A DNA stretch of 12,866 bases from Alphaproteobacteria bacterium. Its GTDB lineage: Bacteria > Pseudomonadota > Alphaproteobacteria > Rhizobiales > Aestuariivirgaceae. The notes beneath the pieces are model-generated. The model did not search any database. It saw only the letters and a list, made by a program, of their open reading frames with translations, and was not told the origin of the DNA. Positions 1 through 6,926 of this stretch are shown here, in pieces. Position 1 is the stretch's first letter. Each line of letters begins with the position of its first letter. The position numbers were made by a program, and so were the translations under genes. Where the stretch lies: NCBI GenBank assembly GCA_026400595.1, contig JAPLOT010000064.1:1-12866 (forward strand), written 5' to 3'.

Positions 1-285
1 CACGTCGACCGCCCCGGACTTGAGCTTGTCGAACCGCTCGGCCGCATCGAGCGGCACGAACTCGACAAGAGAAGCATTACCGAGGGTCGCGGCGGCAACC
101 GCCTTGCAGAAGTCGACGTCGAAGCCAGTCCACTGTCCCTCGGCCGTCTGCGCTGCAAAACCCTGAAGCCCTGGATTGACCCCGCACAGCAGCTTGCCGC
201 GCGACTTCACCTCATCCAGCGTCGCAGCGCCGGCGAAAGACAGGGAGGACAGCAGGAACAGCAGACAAGCAAGCAAACGCGTCAT
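1..285 (-). CDS. Amino-acid ABC transporter periplasmic binding protein, N-terminal part (runs off the window)
   Basis: This is the first 95 codons of a periplasmic solute-binding protein; the rest lies left of base 1. It starts with a Sec signal peptide (MTRLLACLLF, hydrophobic to about residue 19, cleavage likely near AGA-AT at 20-22). The mature domain follows, with LDEVKSRGKLLCGV, WTGFDVDFCKAV and AERFDKLKSG. These match the SBP_bac_3/AapJ family and align almost without gaps to the aapJ product encoded at 3902-4939, including both cysteines (C34 and C60 here, C38 and C64 there). It is therefore a paralogue of the operon's own receptor. It lies 56 bases downstream of aapP on the same strand with no hairpin between, so it probably belongs to the same transcript. 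The ligand cannot be read from this fragment. The ATG at 285 is the only start that gives an intact signal peptide; its Shine-Dalgarno is weak. Confidence 0.9.
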   Translation of the reverse strand, partial: MTRLLACLLFLLSSLSFAGAATLDEVKSRGKLLCGVNPGLQGFAAQTAEGQWTGFDVDFCKAVAAATLGNASLVEFVPLDAAERFDKLKSGAVDV

Positions 286-341
286 GGTTCGAATCCCGAT
301 TGCGCCCCGCAGGCTAGACCGATGCTGGCGCGCTGCCAAGC

Positions 342-1109
342 TCAGTGAAGGATCTGGCTCAAGAACAGTTTGGTGCGATCGCTCTTGGGGTTGGAGAAGA
401 AGGCGTTCGGCTCGTTCTGCTCCACGATCTGGCCCTGATCCATGAAGATCACGCGATTGGCAACCTGGCGGGCGAATCCCATCTCGTGGGTCACGCACAG
501 CATGGTCATGCCATCCTCGGCGAGGCTGACCATTGTGTCGAGCACTTCCTTGACCATTTCCGGATCGAGTGCCGACGTCGGTTCGTCAAAGAGCATGATC
601 TTCGGACTCATGCACAGCGCGCGGGCAATGGCCACACGCTGCTGCTGGCCGCCCGAGAGCTGGCCGGGATACTTCAGGGCCTGCTCTGGAATCTTCACCC
701 GGGTCAGGAACTTCATCGCCACCTCTTCGGCCTCCCTCTTCGGCATCTTGCGGACCCAGATGGGCGCCAGCGTGCAGTTCTCGAGGACCGTCAGATGCGG
801 AAAGAGATTGAAGTGCTGGAAGACCATGCCGACCTCGCGCCGGATCTCGTCGATCTTCTTCAGGTCGTTGGTCAGCGGAATGCCGTCGACGACGATGTCG
901 CCCTTCTGGTGTTCCTCGAGCCGGTTGATGCAGCGGATCAGAGTCGATTTTCCTGATCCCGACGGACCGCAGATCACGATTCGCTCGCCACGATAGACCG
1001 TGAGGTTGATGTCGCGCAGCACGTGGAATTCGCCGAACCACTTGTTCATGCCGGAGATCTGGATCGCGACCTCGTCGGTCACATTGAGGGCTTTGGGCGA
1101 CGTACTCAT
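342..1109 (-). CDS. aapP: General L-amino-acid ABC transporter ATP-binding protein AapP
   Basis: This is the cytoplasmic ATPase that drives the AapJQMP importer, 255 residues as is usual for the polar amino-acid (GlnQ/HisP) ABC family. All motifs are intact: Walker A GPSGSGKST (48-56), Q-loop GMVFQHF with Q98, signature LSGGQQQRVAIARAL (151-165), Walker B IMLFDE (171-176) followed by PTSALD, and H-loop VTHEMG with H208. It should work as a dimer on the inner face of the membrane under the AapQ/AapM pair. The ATG at 1109 is only 4 bases after the aapM stop, and its Shine-Dalgarno (GAGGT) lies over the end of aapM, so translation is probably coupled. The family is certain; the Aap assignment rests on the Q-M-P gene order and on the sequences of the neighbouring permeases. 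Confidence 0.95.
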   Translation of the reverse strand: MSTSPKALNVTDEVAIQISGMNKWFGEFHVLRDINLTVYRGERIVICGPSGSGKSTLIRCINRLEEHQKGDIVVDGIPLTNDLKKIDEIRREVGMVFQHFNLFPHLTVLENCTLAPIWVRKMPKREAEEVAMKFLTRVKIPEQALKYPGQLSGGQQQRVAIARALCMSPKIMLFDEPTSALDPEMVKEVLDTMVSLAEDGMTMLCVTHEMGFARQVANRVIFMDQGQIVEQNEPNAFFSNPKSDRTKLFLSQILH

Positions 1110-1113
1110 GTGT

Positions 1114-2592
1114 TTACCTCTTGTGGCCTGTATTGAGCCGGCGCTCGGTATAGATCGAATAGCGCGACATCGCGAAGCAGAAGATCCAGAACATCAGTGC
1201 AAGCGTGAAGTAGCCGGTCGGCGTTGAACTCGGAGCCGCCCAGTTCGAGTCCTTGAGACCGGCACGCACCATGCCAAGCAGGTCGAAGATGCCGATAATC
1301 GAGACGAGCGTGGTGTCCTTGAACAGGCTGATGAAGTTGCCCACGATATTGGGAATCGAGATCTTGAGGGCCTGCGGCAGGATGATCTTGTTCATCATCT
1401 GCCAGAAGGGGAGCCCCAGGGCCATGGCGCCTTCATACTGCCCCTTGGGAATGGCCTGCAGGCCGGAACGCACGACTTCGGCCATATAGGCGGCGGAGAA
1501 CAGCGCCACGCCGATCAGCGCACGCAGCAGCTTGTCGAAGCTCGTCCCCTCAGGCAGGAACAGCGGCAGCATCACCGACGAGAAGAACAGCACGGTGATC
1601 AGCGGTACACCGCGCCAGAGCTCGATGAAGATGATGGAGAACAGCTTCACGACGGGCATCTGCGAGCGCCGACCCAGCGCCAGGAGAATGCCGAGCGGCA
1701 ACGACGCCACGATTCCGGTCACCGACACGACAAGCGTGACCAGCAGACCGCCCCATTGCGATGTCTCAACCGGCACGAGGCCAAGATTGGCACCGAGCAG
1801 CAGCATTGCCAGCATAATGCCAATGACGATGCTGGCCCAGGTATAGGCTGCGGTCCGCCCGGACAGCGAAGGCTCCTTGAAGACGCTGCCGAGCGAGAAC
1901 ACGGCAGCGCCGATGCCGAAGGCCAGCGCCGTCCACGGGATCGCGCTGCCAGACACATACAGGCTGCCGATCCATCCGCCGACTGAGATGGCAGCAGAAA
2001 TCAGGCCGTGCGGATTGCGTCGAATGCCTTCCTCCAGGCCGAATGCCATAAGCGGCACCGTCACGGACGTCAGCAGCAGCAGGCCAAGTGTTGCCACGTA
2101 GCTGCCAAATGCAAAGCTGAAATGCCCGCCGGTGAGCAGGATCAGGGCCATCAGGGGAAACACGGCCAGGAGGAACAGGGCATTGAGCGTCTTGTAGGGC
2201 GCCGACGGCATGAGCATCGGCGCGAGCGCAAGCACCCCGACAATGCACACCGTGTTCACACGCCAGCGTTCCTCCACCGGATAGAAACCGTAGATCCATT
2301 GCGGGAACTTCTCCCGGACCATGGGCCAGCAGGCCCCCGTCACGCCATCCGGCACAAGACAGGCCTCGCGGTTGCTGCCAGTCCAGATGGCGGTCACAAT
2401 GGCCCACTGGAACACGTCCCAGATGAACCATAGGATCAATCCTCCGAGGACAACGGTCAGTACGCTGTAGAAGGGTGTCGAGAACAGGTTCTTGCGGAGC
2501 CAGCCCTGTATGCCCACCTCGCTGGGCGGTGCCGGCAGGAGCGGCGCATCTTCCTGCCGGACATAGGCGATTGAAGCGTGTTGCTTGGTCAC
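1114..2592 (-). CDS. aapM: General L-amino-acid ABC transporter permease AapM, with an extended membrane region
   Basis: This is an inner-membrane permease subunit of the polar amino-acid importer, expected to pair with AapQ. The C-terminal core (about 280-492) is a standard BPD_transp_1 domain: WGGLLVTLVVS at 280-290, IELWRGVPLITVLF at 323-336, the EAA coupling loop around YEGAMALGLPFW to IILPQA (386-408), and a family-typical C-terminus MSRYSIY to NTGHKR. The N-terminus (1-154), with a soluble stretch containing GACWPMVREKFPQWIYG, also looks AapM-like. Residues about 155-272 are extra relative to AapM proteins of about 384 residues as I remember them, and add roughly four hydrophobic segments (162-186, 197-213, 219-236, 249-271). 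The reading frame stays open with normal codon use, so this is a real length variant and not a frameshift. The start is GTG at 2592, 3 bases after the aapQ stop. Confidence 0.93.
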   Translation of the reverse strand: MTKQHASIAYVRQEDAPLLPAPPSEVGIQGWLRKNLFSTPFYSVLTVVLGGLILWFIWDVFQWAIVTAIWTGSNREACLVPDGVTGACWPMVREKFPQWIYGFYPVEERWRVNTVCIVGVLALAPMLMPSAPYKTLNALFLLAVFPLMALILLTGGHFSFAFGSYVATLGLLLLTSVTVPLMAFGLEEGIRRNPHGLISAAISVGGWIGSLYVSGSAIPWTALAFGIGAAVFSLGSVFKEPSLSGRTAAYTWASIVIGIMLAMLLLGANLGLVPVETSQWGGLLVTLVVSVTGIVASLPLGILLALGRRSQMPVVKLFSIIFIELWRGVPLITVLFFSSVMLPLFLPEGTSFDKLLRALIGVALFSAAYMAEVVRSGLQAIPKGQYEGAMALGLPFWQMMNKIILPQALKISIPNIVGNFISLFKDTTLVSIIGIFDLLGMVRAGLKDSNWAAPSSTPTGYFTLALMFWIFCFAMSRYSIYTERRLNTGHKR

Positions 2593-2595
2593 CGC

Positions 2596-3780
2596 TCAGC
2601 GCTCCACCAGCTTCATCCGGGCGTTGAACCAGTTCATCAGCCCGGCCGTGATCAAGCTCAAAGTGAGATAGACGAACATGAAGATGCCAACGATCTCGAT
2701 GGCCTGACCCGACTGGTTCAGAACGATACCTCCCGTGGCGACGAGATCCGGATAGCCGATGGCAACTGCCAGCGACGAGTTCTTGGTGAGGCTCAGATAG
2801 GTGCTGGCCAGCGGCGGAATGATCACCCGCATGGCCTGGGGGATGACCACGAGCCGGAGGGCCTTTCCCGGCCGCAGACCCAACGCGTAGGAGGCCTCCG
2901 TCTGGCCGTGACTCACAGCCAAGATACCAGCCCGGACGGCTTCGGCGACATAGGTTCCGGTATAGATGGACAAGGCCAGGAACATTGCGATCAGTTCCGG
3001 GATGACGTCGATGCCGCCTGCGAAGTTGAACCCCTTGAGCGCGGGAAACTCCCAGTGCAACGGGAAACCGGCAAAGGCAAACCCGAGCAGCGGCAGGCCA
3101 AAGATCAAGCCGAGGCTGGTCCACATTACCGGAAAGGTCTGTCCGGTCGCCATCTGGCGCGCCCTCGACCACCGGGCGATCACGATTGCGAGCACGATGC
3201 CCAGCGCAAGACCCGCGAAGCCAAGCATGGAGCCGGCGCCAAAGATCGGCTTCGGCATCATGAAGCCGCGATTGGAGAGAAAGAACATGTCGAAGACGTT
3301 CAGCGCCTCGCGGGGACCGGGAAGCGGCTGCAGAACGGCGCTGTAGAAGATGAAGATCCAGAGCAGCAGAGGAATATTGCGGAATATCTCAACGTAGACC
3401 GTGCCGATGCGGGCGACCAGCCAGTTCTTCGACAGCCGCGCGATTCCCATGATGAAGCCGATGATGGTGGCTGCAACGATGCTCAGTCCAGACACCAGCA
3501 AGGTGTTGTAGAAGCCGACAAGGATGGCGCGGCCGTAGGTCGACGCACTGGAATAGGGAATCAGCGACTGGATGATGTCGAACCCGGAGGTCTTGGACAG
3601 AAAGCCGAAACCGGAGGCAATGTTCCGGCTCTTGAGGTTGGACAGCGTGTTGACCACAATCTCGTAGGCCATGAAGGCCAACACGAGAAGCAACACGATC
3701 TGAAACAAGATCGAGCGGACCTTGGGATCGTTCCAGAAAGAGACTTGCGGCCTTTCACGGTCCTCTGCCGTGGCTGTCAT
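2596..3780 (-). CDS. aapQ: General L-amino-acid ABC transporter permease AapQ
   Basis: This is the first inner-membrane permease subunit of the Aap-type importer, 394 residues and close to the usual length of about 400. Residues 21-47 form the first membrane segment. SGFGFLSKTSGFDI to SLIPYSSASTYGRA (56-84) is the typical AapQ periplasmic stretch. VGFYNTLLVSGLS begins the transporter core at about 88, and VYVEIFRNIPLLL lies at 128-140. A central cytoplasmic/membrane region containing IARWSRARQMATGQ (201-214) follows, and the EAA coupling loop TEASYALGLRPG to VIPQAM spans 294-317. It pairs with AapM and is energised by AapP. The ATG at 3780 follows an AAGGG/AGGGG ribosome site. A strong hairpin separates it from aapJ upstream, whereas aapM follows after 3 bases, so permease translation is coupled but can be set lower than that of the receptor. 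Confidence 0.95.
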   Translation of the reverse strand: MTATAEDRERPQVSFWNDPKVRSILFQIVLLLVLAFMAYEIVVNTLSNLKSRNIASGFGFLSKTSGFDIIQSLIPYSSASTYGRAILVGFYNTLLVSGLSIVAATIIGFIMGIARLSKNWLVARIGTVYVEIFRNIPLLLWIFIFYSAVLQPLPGPREALNVFDMFFLSNRGFMMPKPIFGAGSMLGFAGLALGIVLAIVIARWSRARQMATGQTFPVMWTSLGLIFGLPLLGFAFAGFPLHWEFPALKGFNFAGGIDVIPELIAMFLALSIYTGTYVAEAVRAGILAVSHGQTEASYALGLRPGKALRLVVIPQAMRVIIPPLASTYLSLTKNSSLAVAIGYPDLVATGGIVLNQSGQAIEIVGIFMFVYLTLSLITAGLMNWFNARMKLVER

Positions 3781-3865
3781 CCCCTATACCCTTCCACGAG
3801 GCGCAAGGCCTCCTCCCCAGCGGACACGGCCGGTTTTCCCGGTCTTGGTCTGACTTGAAACGAAA

Positions 3866-3892
3866 GGGAGTCCGGCTATTGGCCGGACTCCC
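3866..3892 (-). terminator. Stem-loop between aapJ and aapQ (attenuator or mRNA-stabilising hairpin)
   Basis: There is a perfect 11-bp inverted repeat, GGGAGTCCGGC and GCCGGACTCCC, around a 5-base loop. It lies 10 bases downstream of the aapJ stop and about 85 bases upstream of aapQ. On the transcribed (minus) strand the stem is followed by TTTCGTTTC, a broken U-tract, so it may terminate part of the transcripts. Hairpins at this position in binding-protein operons are known to make the receptor message more abundant than the permease message. Partial termination and 3'-end protection both fit; the sequence does not separate them. Confidence 0.75.
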
Positions 3893-3901
3893 GAAGTCGG
3901 A

Positions 3902-4939
3902 TCAGCGGATCGGCGGAGCGTATTGCAGGCCGCCGTTCTTCCACAGGGCATTCACGCCGCGCGCGATCTTCAGCGGCGTATTGGTACCTACGTTGCGCTC
4001 GAAGATCTCGCCGTAGTTGCCCACAGCCTTGATGACATACACAATCCATTCCTCGTCAAGACCGATGCCGGTACCGAAACCGGCTGCCGAGCCGTCCTCG
4101 TTCTTGACGCCCAGCACGCGCTTGATTTCGGGATTGGTGGACGCCTTCATTTCCTCGACGTTGGCCTGGGTGATACCCAGCTCCTCTGCATTGAGAAGTG
4201 CGTAATAGGTCCACTTCACGACATTGAACCAGGCATCGTCTCCCTGGCGCACGACCGGACCAAGCGGTTCCTTGGAGATGATCTCCGGAAGAATGATGTT
4301 GTCATCCGGGTTCTTCATCTTCAGACGTTCGGCGTAGAGGCCGGACTGGTCGGTCGTGAAGATATCACAGCGGCCTTCGTCATAGGCCTTCACCACCTCG
4401 TCCGAGTTCTCGATCGCCACAACCTGATACTTCATGTTGTTGGCCTTGAAGAAGTCGGCGAGGTTCAGCTCGGTGGTGGTACCGGTGTTGGTGCAGACCG
4501 TGGCGCCATCAAGCTTGAGCGCGGAGTCGACGCCGAGCGACTTGCGGACCATGAAGCCCTGGCCGTCATAGTACATCACGCCCGCAAACTTGAGGCCCAG
4601 CGAGGTATCGCGGCTCATGGTCCAGGTGGTGTTGCGCGAGAGGAGGTCGATTTCACCCGACTGCAGCGCGGTGAAGCGTTCCTTGGCCGACAGCGGCGTG
4701 AACTTCACCTTGCTCGGATCGTTGAAGATCGCAGCTGCAACGGCACGGCAGAAATCCACGTCCATGCCGGTCCAGTTGTTGTTGGAATCGGGATTCGAGA
4801 AACCCGGCAGGCCCTGGCTCACGCCGCACTGCACGAAGCCCTTCTGCTTTACATCGTCCAGCGTACCGGCCTGGGCCGCAGTCGCAGCGACCGCACTGAT
4901 AGCCGCGCCGAATACCCATGCGAAAACTTTGCTTTTCAT
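3902..4939 (-). CDS. aapJ: General L-amino-acid ABC transporter periplasmic binding protein AapJ
   Basis: This is the periplasmic receptor of the amino-acid importer, 345 residues, close to the usual length of about 340. It has a Sec signal peptide (1-24, ending ATAAQA before GT), then TLDDVKQKGFVQCGV (26-40), WTGMDVDFCRAV, SAKERFTALQSGEIDL, NTTWTMSRD, GATVCTNTGTTTELNL, YDEGRCDIFTTDQSGL, and the C-terminal NYGEIFERNVG region ending APPIR. This series is typical of the AapJ/BztA branch of SBP_bac_3, and the cysteines fit an oxidised periplasmic fold. I chose the ATG at 4939 over the ATG at 4945 because GAAGGA (4946-4951) is 6 bases before the former and abuts the latter. The frame stays open further upstream, to 5107, but that arginine-rich extension would bury the signal peptide and is not family-like. 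It is first in its operon and 188 bases downstream of cobK. Confidence 0.95.
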   Translation of the reverse strand: MKSKVFAWVFGAAISAVAATAAQAGTLDDVKQKGFVQCGVSQGLPGFSNPDSNNNWTGMDVDFCRAVAAAIFNDPSKVKFTPLSAKERFTALQSGEIDLLSRNTTWTMSRDTSLGLKFAGVMYYDGQGFMVRKSLGVDSALKLDGATVCTNTGTTTELNLADFFKANNMKYQVVAIENSDEVVKAYDEGRCDIFTTDQSGLYAERLKMKNPDDNIILPEIISKEPLGPVVRQGDDAWFNVVKWTYYALLNAEELGITQANVEEMKASTNPEIKRVLGVKNEDGSAAGFGTGIGLDEEWIVYVIKAVGNYGEIFERNVGTNTPLKIARGVNALWKNGGLQYAPPIR

Positions 4940-5064
4940 GATCATTCCTTCTTTCTCAACTGTGCGCCTGCGGACCCGAGAAAGACACGGTGGCTTGGAC
5001 GTCTGACGCCGCTCACCCTCGCTCGCCCCTGATCCCGGACGCTGTTCGCGTTGGTTACTCCCTG

Positions 5065-5092
5065 GAGGTGATCTTCTTTTTCTTGTCACCTC
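5065..5092. repeat. 7-bp inverted repeat in the aapJ leader
   Basis: GAGGTGA at 5065-5071 and TCACCTC at 5086-5092 are perfectly complementary, separated by a 14-base tract rich in T on the plus strand. The repeat lies about 125-155 bases upstream of the aapJ start codon. It could be an operator for a dimeric regulator or a small stem-loop in the 5' leader. There is no U-tract after it in the minus direction, so it is not a typical terminator for cobK. The function is inferred only from symmetry and place. Confidence 0.4.
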
Positions 5093-5101
5093 TCTGCACC
5101 T

Positions 5102-5130
5102 AGACAAGCGGGAAACGACCCAAGGGTCAA
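5102..5130 (-). promoter_or_regulatory. Possible sigma-70 type promoter for aapJ
   Basis: Reading the minus strand, TTGACC (5130-5125, over the cobK stop) is followed after 17 bases by TTGTCT (5107-5102). The -35 matches the consensus in five of six positions, but the -10 is poor. An interrupted palindrome, GACCC-AA-GGGTC (5117-5128), overlaps the -35 and spacer as an operator might. A promoter is expected in this 188-base gap because the pathway changes here from cobalamin to transport, but these exact boxes are a weak call. Confidence 0.25.
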
Positions 5131-5867
5131 GGAGAAAGCATCCCGCGCAGAACCGCGATCAGTTCACCGGAGGTTGAGAACGTTGGCACGCCGGGCTTGA
5201 CGGGCCGCTCCACCATGATGACCGGTATCCGTGCCTGCCGGGCTGCCATCAGCTTGGCCTCGGTCTCGTGGCCGCCGGCGTTCTTGGTGACCAGATGGGA
5301 GATATGGTGACCGGCCACCAGCGCGGTTTCTGCATCAAGCAAGAAGGGCGGACGCTGGAGCAGCAGTATCCAGTTCTCCGGCACGGCGCAGGCCGGGGCT
5401 TCGATCATGCGCGCAATGCCCGAGACATCGGCGCGGTCGAAGAAGGACGCAATCTCCTTCCGCCCGATGGTCACCAGCGCGCGGGCGCCGGCCGGAAGCT
5501 CGGCCGCAGCTGCCTGGGCATCCGGCACGCGGATCCAGCGATCACCTGCCCGCGGCAGCCATGGGTTGCGTTCGAGACGCAGCAGCGGAACGGCAGCGGC
5601 ACTGGCGGCGATGGCCGCATGCTGCGAAATCCGGACAGCAAAGGGATGGGTCGCATCGACAACGGCCGCAAAGCGCTCCGCTTGCAGGAAGTCCGCAAGT
5701 CCTCGCGCACCTCCGAAGCCGCCGGACCGCGTCGCTCCAGCCGGCAGCGCGGGAGCAAACGTGACACCGGCCAGCGAGGTGAGGGGCACAAAGCCCGCCT
5801 CAAGCAGTTCCGCTGCGAGCCTGCGCGCCTCGCCCGTTCCGCCCAGGATGAGAATTCTATGCGGCAT
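5127..5867 (-). CDS. cobK: Precorrin-6A reductase CobK (CbiJ family)
   Basis: This enzyme reduces the macrocycle of precorrin-6A (or its cobalt form) with NADPH, in the middle of corrin-ring synthesis. It has 246 residues, the normal length. The N-terminal Rossmann-like motif ILILGGTGEARRLA (5-18) is followed by VVDATHPFAVRIS near residue 70, RLERNPW, VTIGRKE, and the C-terminal family motif HLVTKNAGGHETEAKL with IPVIMVERP. All are characteristic of CobK/CbiJ. The ATG at 5867 lies inside the end of cbiD, an 11-base overlap, so the two are probably translated together and act two steps apart in the same branch. Which of the cobalt-late or cobalt-early intermediates it uses cannot be told from the sequence. 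Confidence 0.95.
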   Translation of the reverse strand: MPHRILILGGTGEARRLAAELLEAGFVPLTSLAGVTFAPALPAGATRSGGFGGARGLADFLQAERFAAVVDATHPFAVRISQHAAIAASAAAVPLLRLERNPWLPRAGDRWIRVPDAQAAAAELPAGARALVTIGRKEIASFFDRADVSGIARMIEAPACAVPENWILLLQRPPFLLDAETALVAGHHISHLVTKNAGGHETEAKLMAARQARIPVIMVERPVKPGVPTFSTSGELIAVLRGMLSP

Positions 5868-6903
5868 GGCCGATCAGCTTGCCCTGGCGAGACACAATGA
5901 CGATGTCCAGGGCGACCGGTGCATCGCGCACAACGGATCGTGCAGTGACGAGCGCCCTGCCCGCGATGCGGTCAGCCAGATCGAGTCCTTGCGCCAGGTC
6001 GAGAACCTGCTGGGCCGTATTGGCCCCCAGCACCAAATCTCGAGGCAATTCGGGAACGAGGTCGGCCAGCAACTCCAGGTCCACCTGGCTGCGCCCGGAA
6101 TGAAGATCAAGCGCACCTTGCGCCAGCTTCACCATCTTTCCGAAACCGCCCGCGATGGTCACACGCGGCACGGGATGCTCGCGGAGATACTTCAGCAGGC
6201 CGCCGGCAAAATCGCCCATGTCGAGCATCGCTTCCAGCGGTAGGCCGTAGTGCGCCCGCACCGCATCCTCGGAGGTGGAGCCGGTGCAGCCCGCCACGTG
6301 CTGCAGCCCCATGGCACGTGCCACGTCGACTCCCCGGTGGATCGAGGCAATCCATGCGGCGCAGGAAAAGGGATGAACGATGCCGGTCGTACCGAGGATG
6401 GAAAGCCCCCCGATGATGCCGAGGCGCGGATTCCAGGTCTTCTCCGCCAACAGCTTTCCTCCTGGGATGGCAATCTCGACATCTACATCACTGCCACCCT
6501 GCTCGCGGATCACGGCCTCAATCAGCTGGCGCGGCACGGGATTGATTGCGGGCTCTCCCGGCGGGATCGGCAATCCCTCGCGGGTCACTGTGCCCACCCC
6601 CTCGCCAGCGAAGAAGCGGATACCGGGTCCTCCCATCCTCACGGTGACGACCACCATTGCGCCATGTGTGACATCGGGATCGTCGCCCGCATCCTTGACG
6701 ATGCCGGCCCGCGCAAAGCCGTCGCCCAATTCTTCAAGGGCCAGGGCAAAGCTCGGGGTCTCGCCCTTCGGAAGCGTGATGGAAACCGGGTCCGGAAACG
6801 TGCCGCCGCGCAATGCCGCAAATGCTGCCTTCGCTGCCGCGGTTGCGCATGCACCCGTCGTCCATCCGCGCCTTAACTCGCCTACGGGCTTCTCTAATCG
6901 CAT
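5857..6903 (-). CDS. cbiD: Cobalt-precorrin-5B C1-methyltransferase CbiD
   Basis: This is an S-adenosylmethionine-dependent methylase acting at C1 of the contracting corrin ring. It has 348 residues from the chosen start. The diagnostic motifs are RRGWTTGACATAAAKAA (11-27), VKDAGDDPDVTHG (69-81), GEGVGTVTREGL, EIAIPGGKLLAEKTWNPRLG, GGLSILGTTGIVHPFS and AGCTGSTSEDA. I chose the ATG at 6903 (MRLEKPVGELRRG) because CbiD proteins begin just before this motif. An upstream in-frame start at 6984 would add 27 unconserved residues and run into cobA on the other strand. It is the first gene of the minus-strand cbiD-cobK unit and diverges from cobA. CbiD belongs to the cobalt-early pathway; CobF, an unrelated protein, does this step in classic aerobic producers, and no cobF is in this window. 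Confidence 0.95.
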   Translation of the reverse strand: MRLEKPVGELRRGWTTGACATAAAKAAFAALRGGTFPDPVSITLPKGETPSFALALEELGDGFARAGIVKDAGDDPDVTHGAMVVVTVRMGGPGIRFFAGEGVGTVTREGLPIPPGEPAINPVPRQLIEAVIREQGGSDVDVEIAIPGGKLLAEKTWNPRLGIIGGLSILGTTGIVHPFSCAAWIASIHRGVDVARAMGLQHVAGCTGSTSEDAVRAHYGLPLEAMLDMGDFAGGLLKYLREHPVPRVTIAGGFGKMVKLAQGALDLHSGRSQVDLELLADLVPELPRDLVLGANTAQQVLDLAQGLDLADRIAGRALVTARSVVRDAPVALDIVIVSRQGKLIGHAA

Positions 6904-6926
6904 CGGCCCACTGTATAAGGGACGCG
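6904..6926. promoter_or_regulatory. 23-base divergent gap between cbiD and cobA
   Basis: Two divergent cobalamin units are separated by only 23 bases. The gap contains a TATAAG box (6914-6919) and the cobA Shine-Dalgarno AAGGGA (6917-6922). The gap is too small for two separate promoters, so at least part of each promoter must lie inside the other unit's first gene. If TATAAG served as a -10, the cobA message would start at or beside its ATG. There is no room here for a cobalamin riboswitch, and I see none. Confidence 0.5.

Noticed and set aside
283..297. GGTTCGAATCC resembling a tRNA T-arm, possibly a tRNA or attachment-site remnant
   Set aside because: The flanking bases do not pair into a 5-bp T-stem on either strand and no acceptor or anticodon arm is present; the match comes from the TTCGAA palindrome beside a start codon.
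2578..3858. Long open frame on the plus strand opposite aapQ
   Set aside because: It is antisense to a clear permease gene, and its product is rich in D, E, R, H, Q and G with no domain. It is the usual mirror of GC-rich codon use. The same holds for the long plus-strand frames at 345-956 and 3923-5032.
4940..5107. N-terminal extension of AapJ by 56 residues
   Set aside because: The frame is open, but the extension is arginine-rich, unlike the family, and would place the signal peptide internally; the Shine-Dalgarno fits the ATG at 4939.
6813..6926. Longer CobA starting inside cbiD
   Set aside because: The extra residues are not conserved and are antisense to the conserved CbiD N-terminus; AAGGGA sits just before ATG 6927.
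6880..6926. Cobalamin riboswitch ahead of cobA (GGCCCACTG looks slightly like part of the conserved box)
   Set aside because: The space is only 23 bases, there is no B12-box core or paired arms, and the match is fragmentary. No riboswitch was seen ahead of cbiD, the DUF1636 gene or aapJ either.
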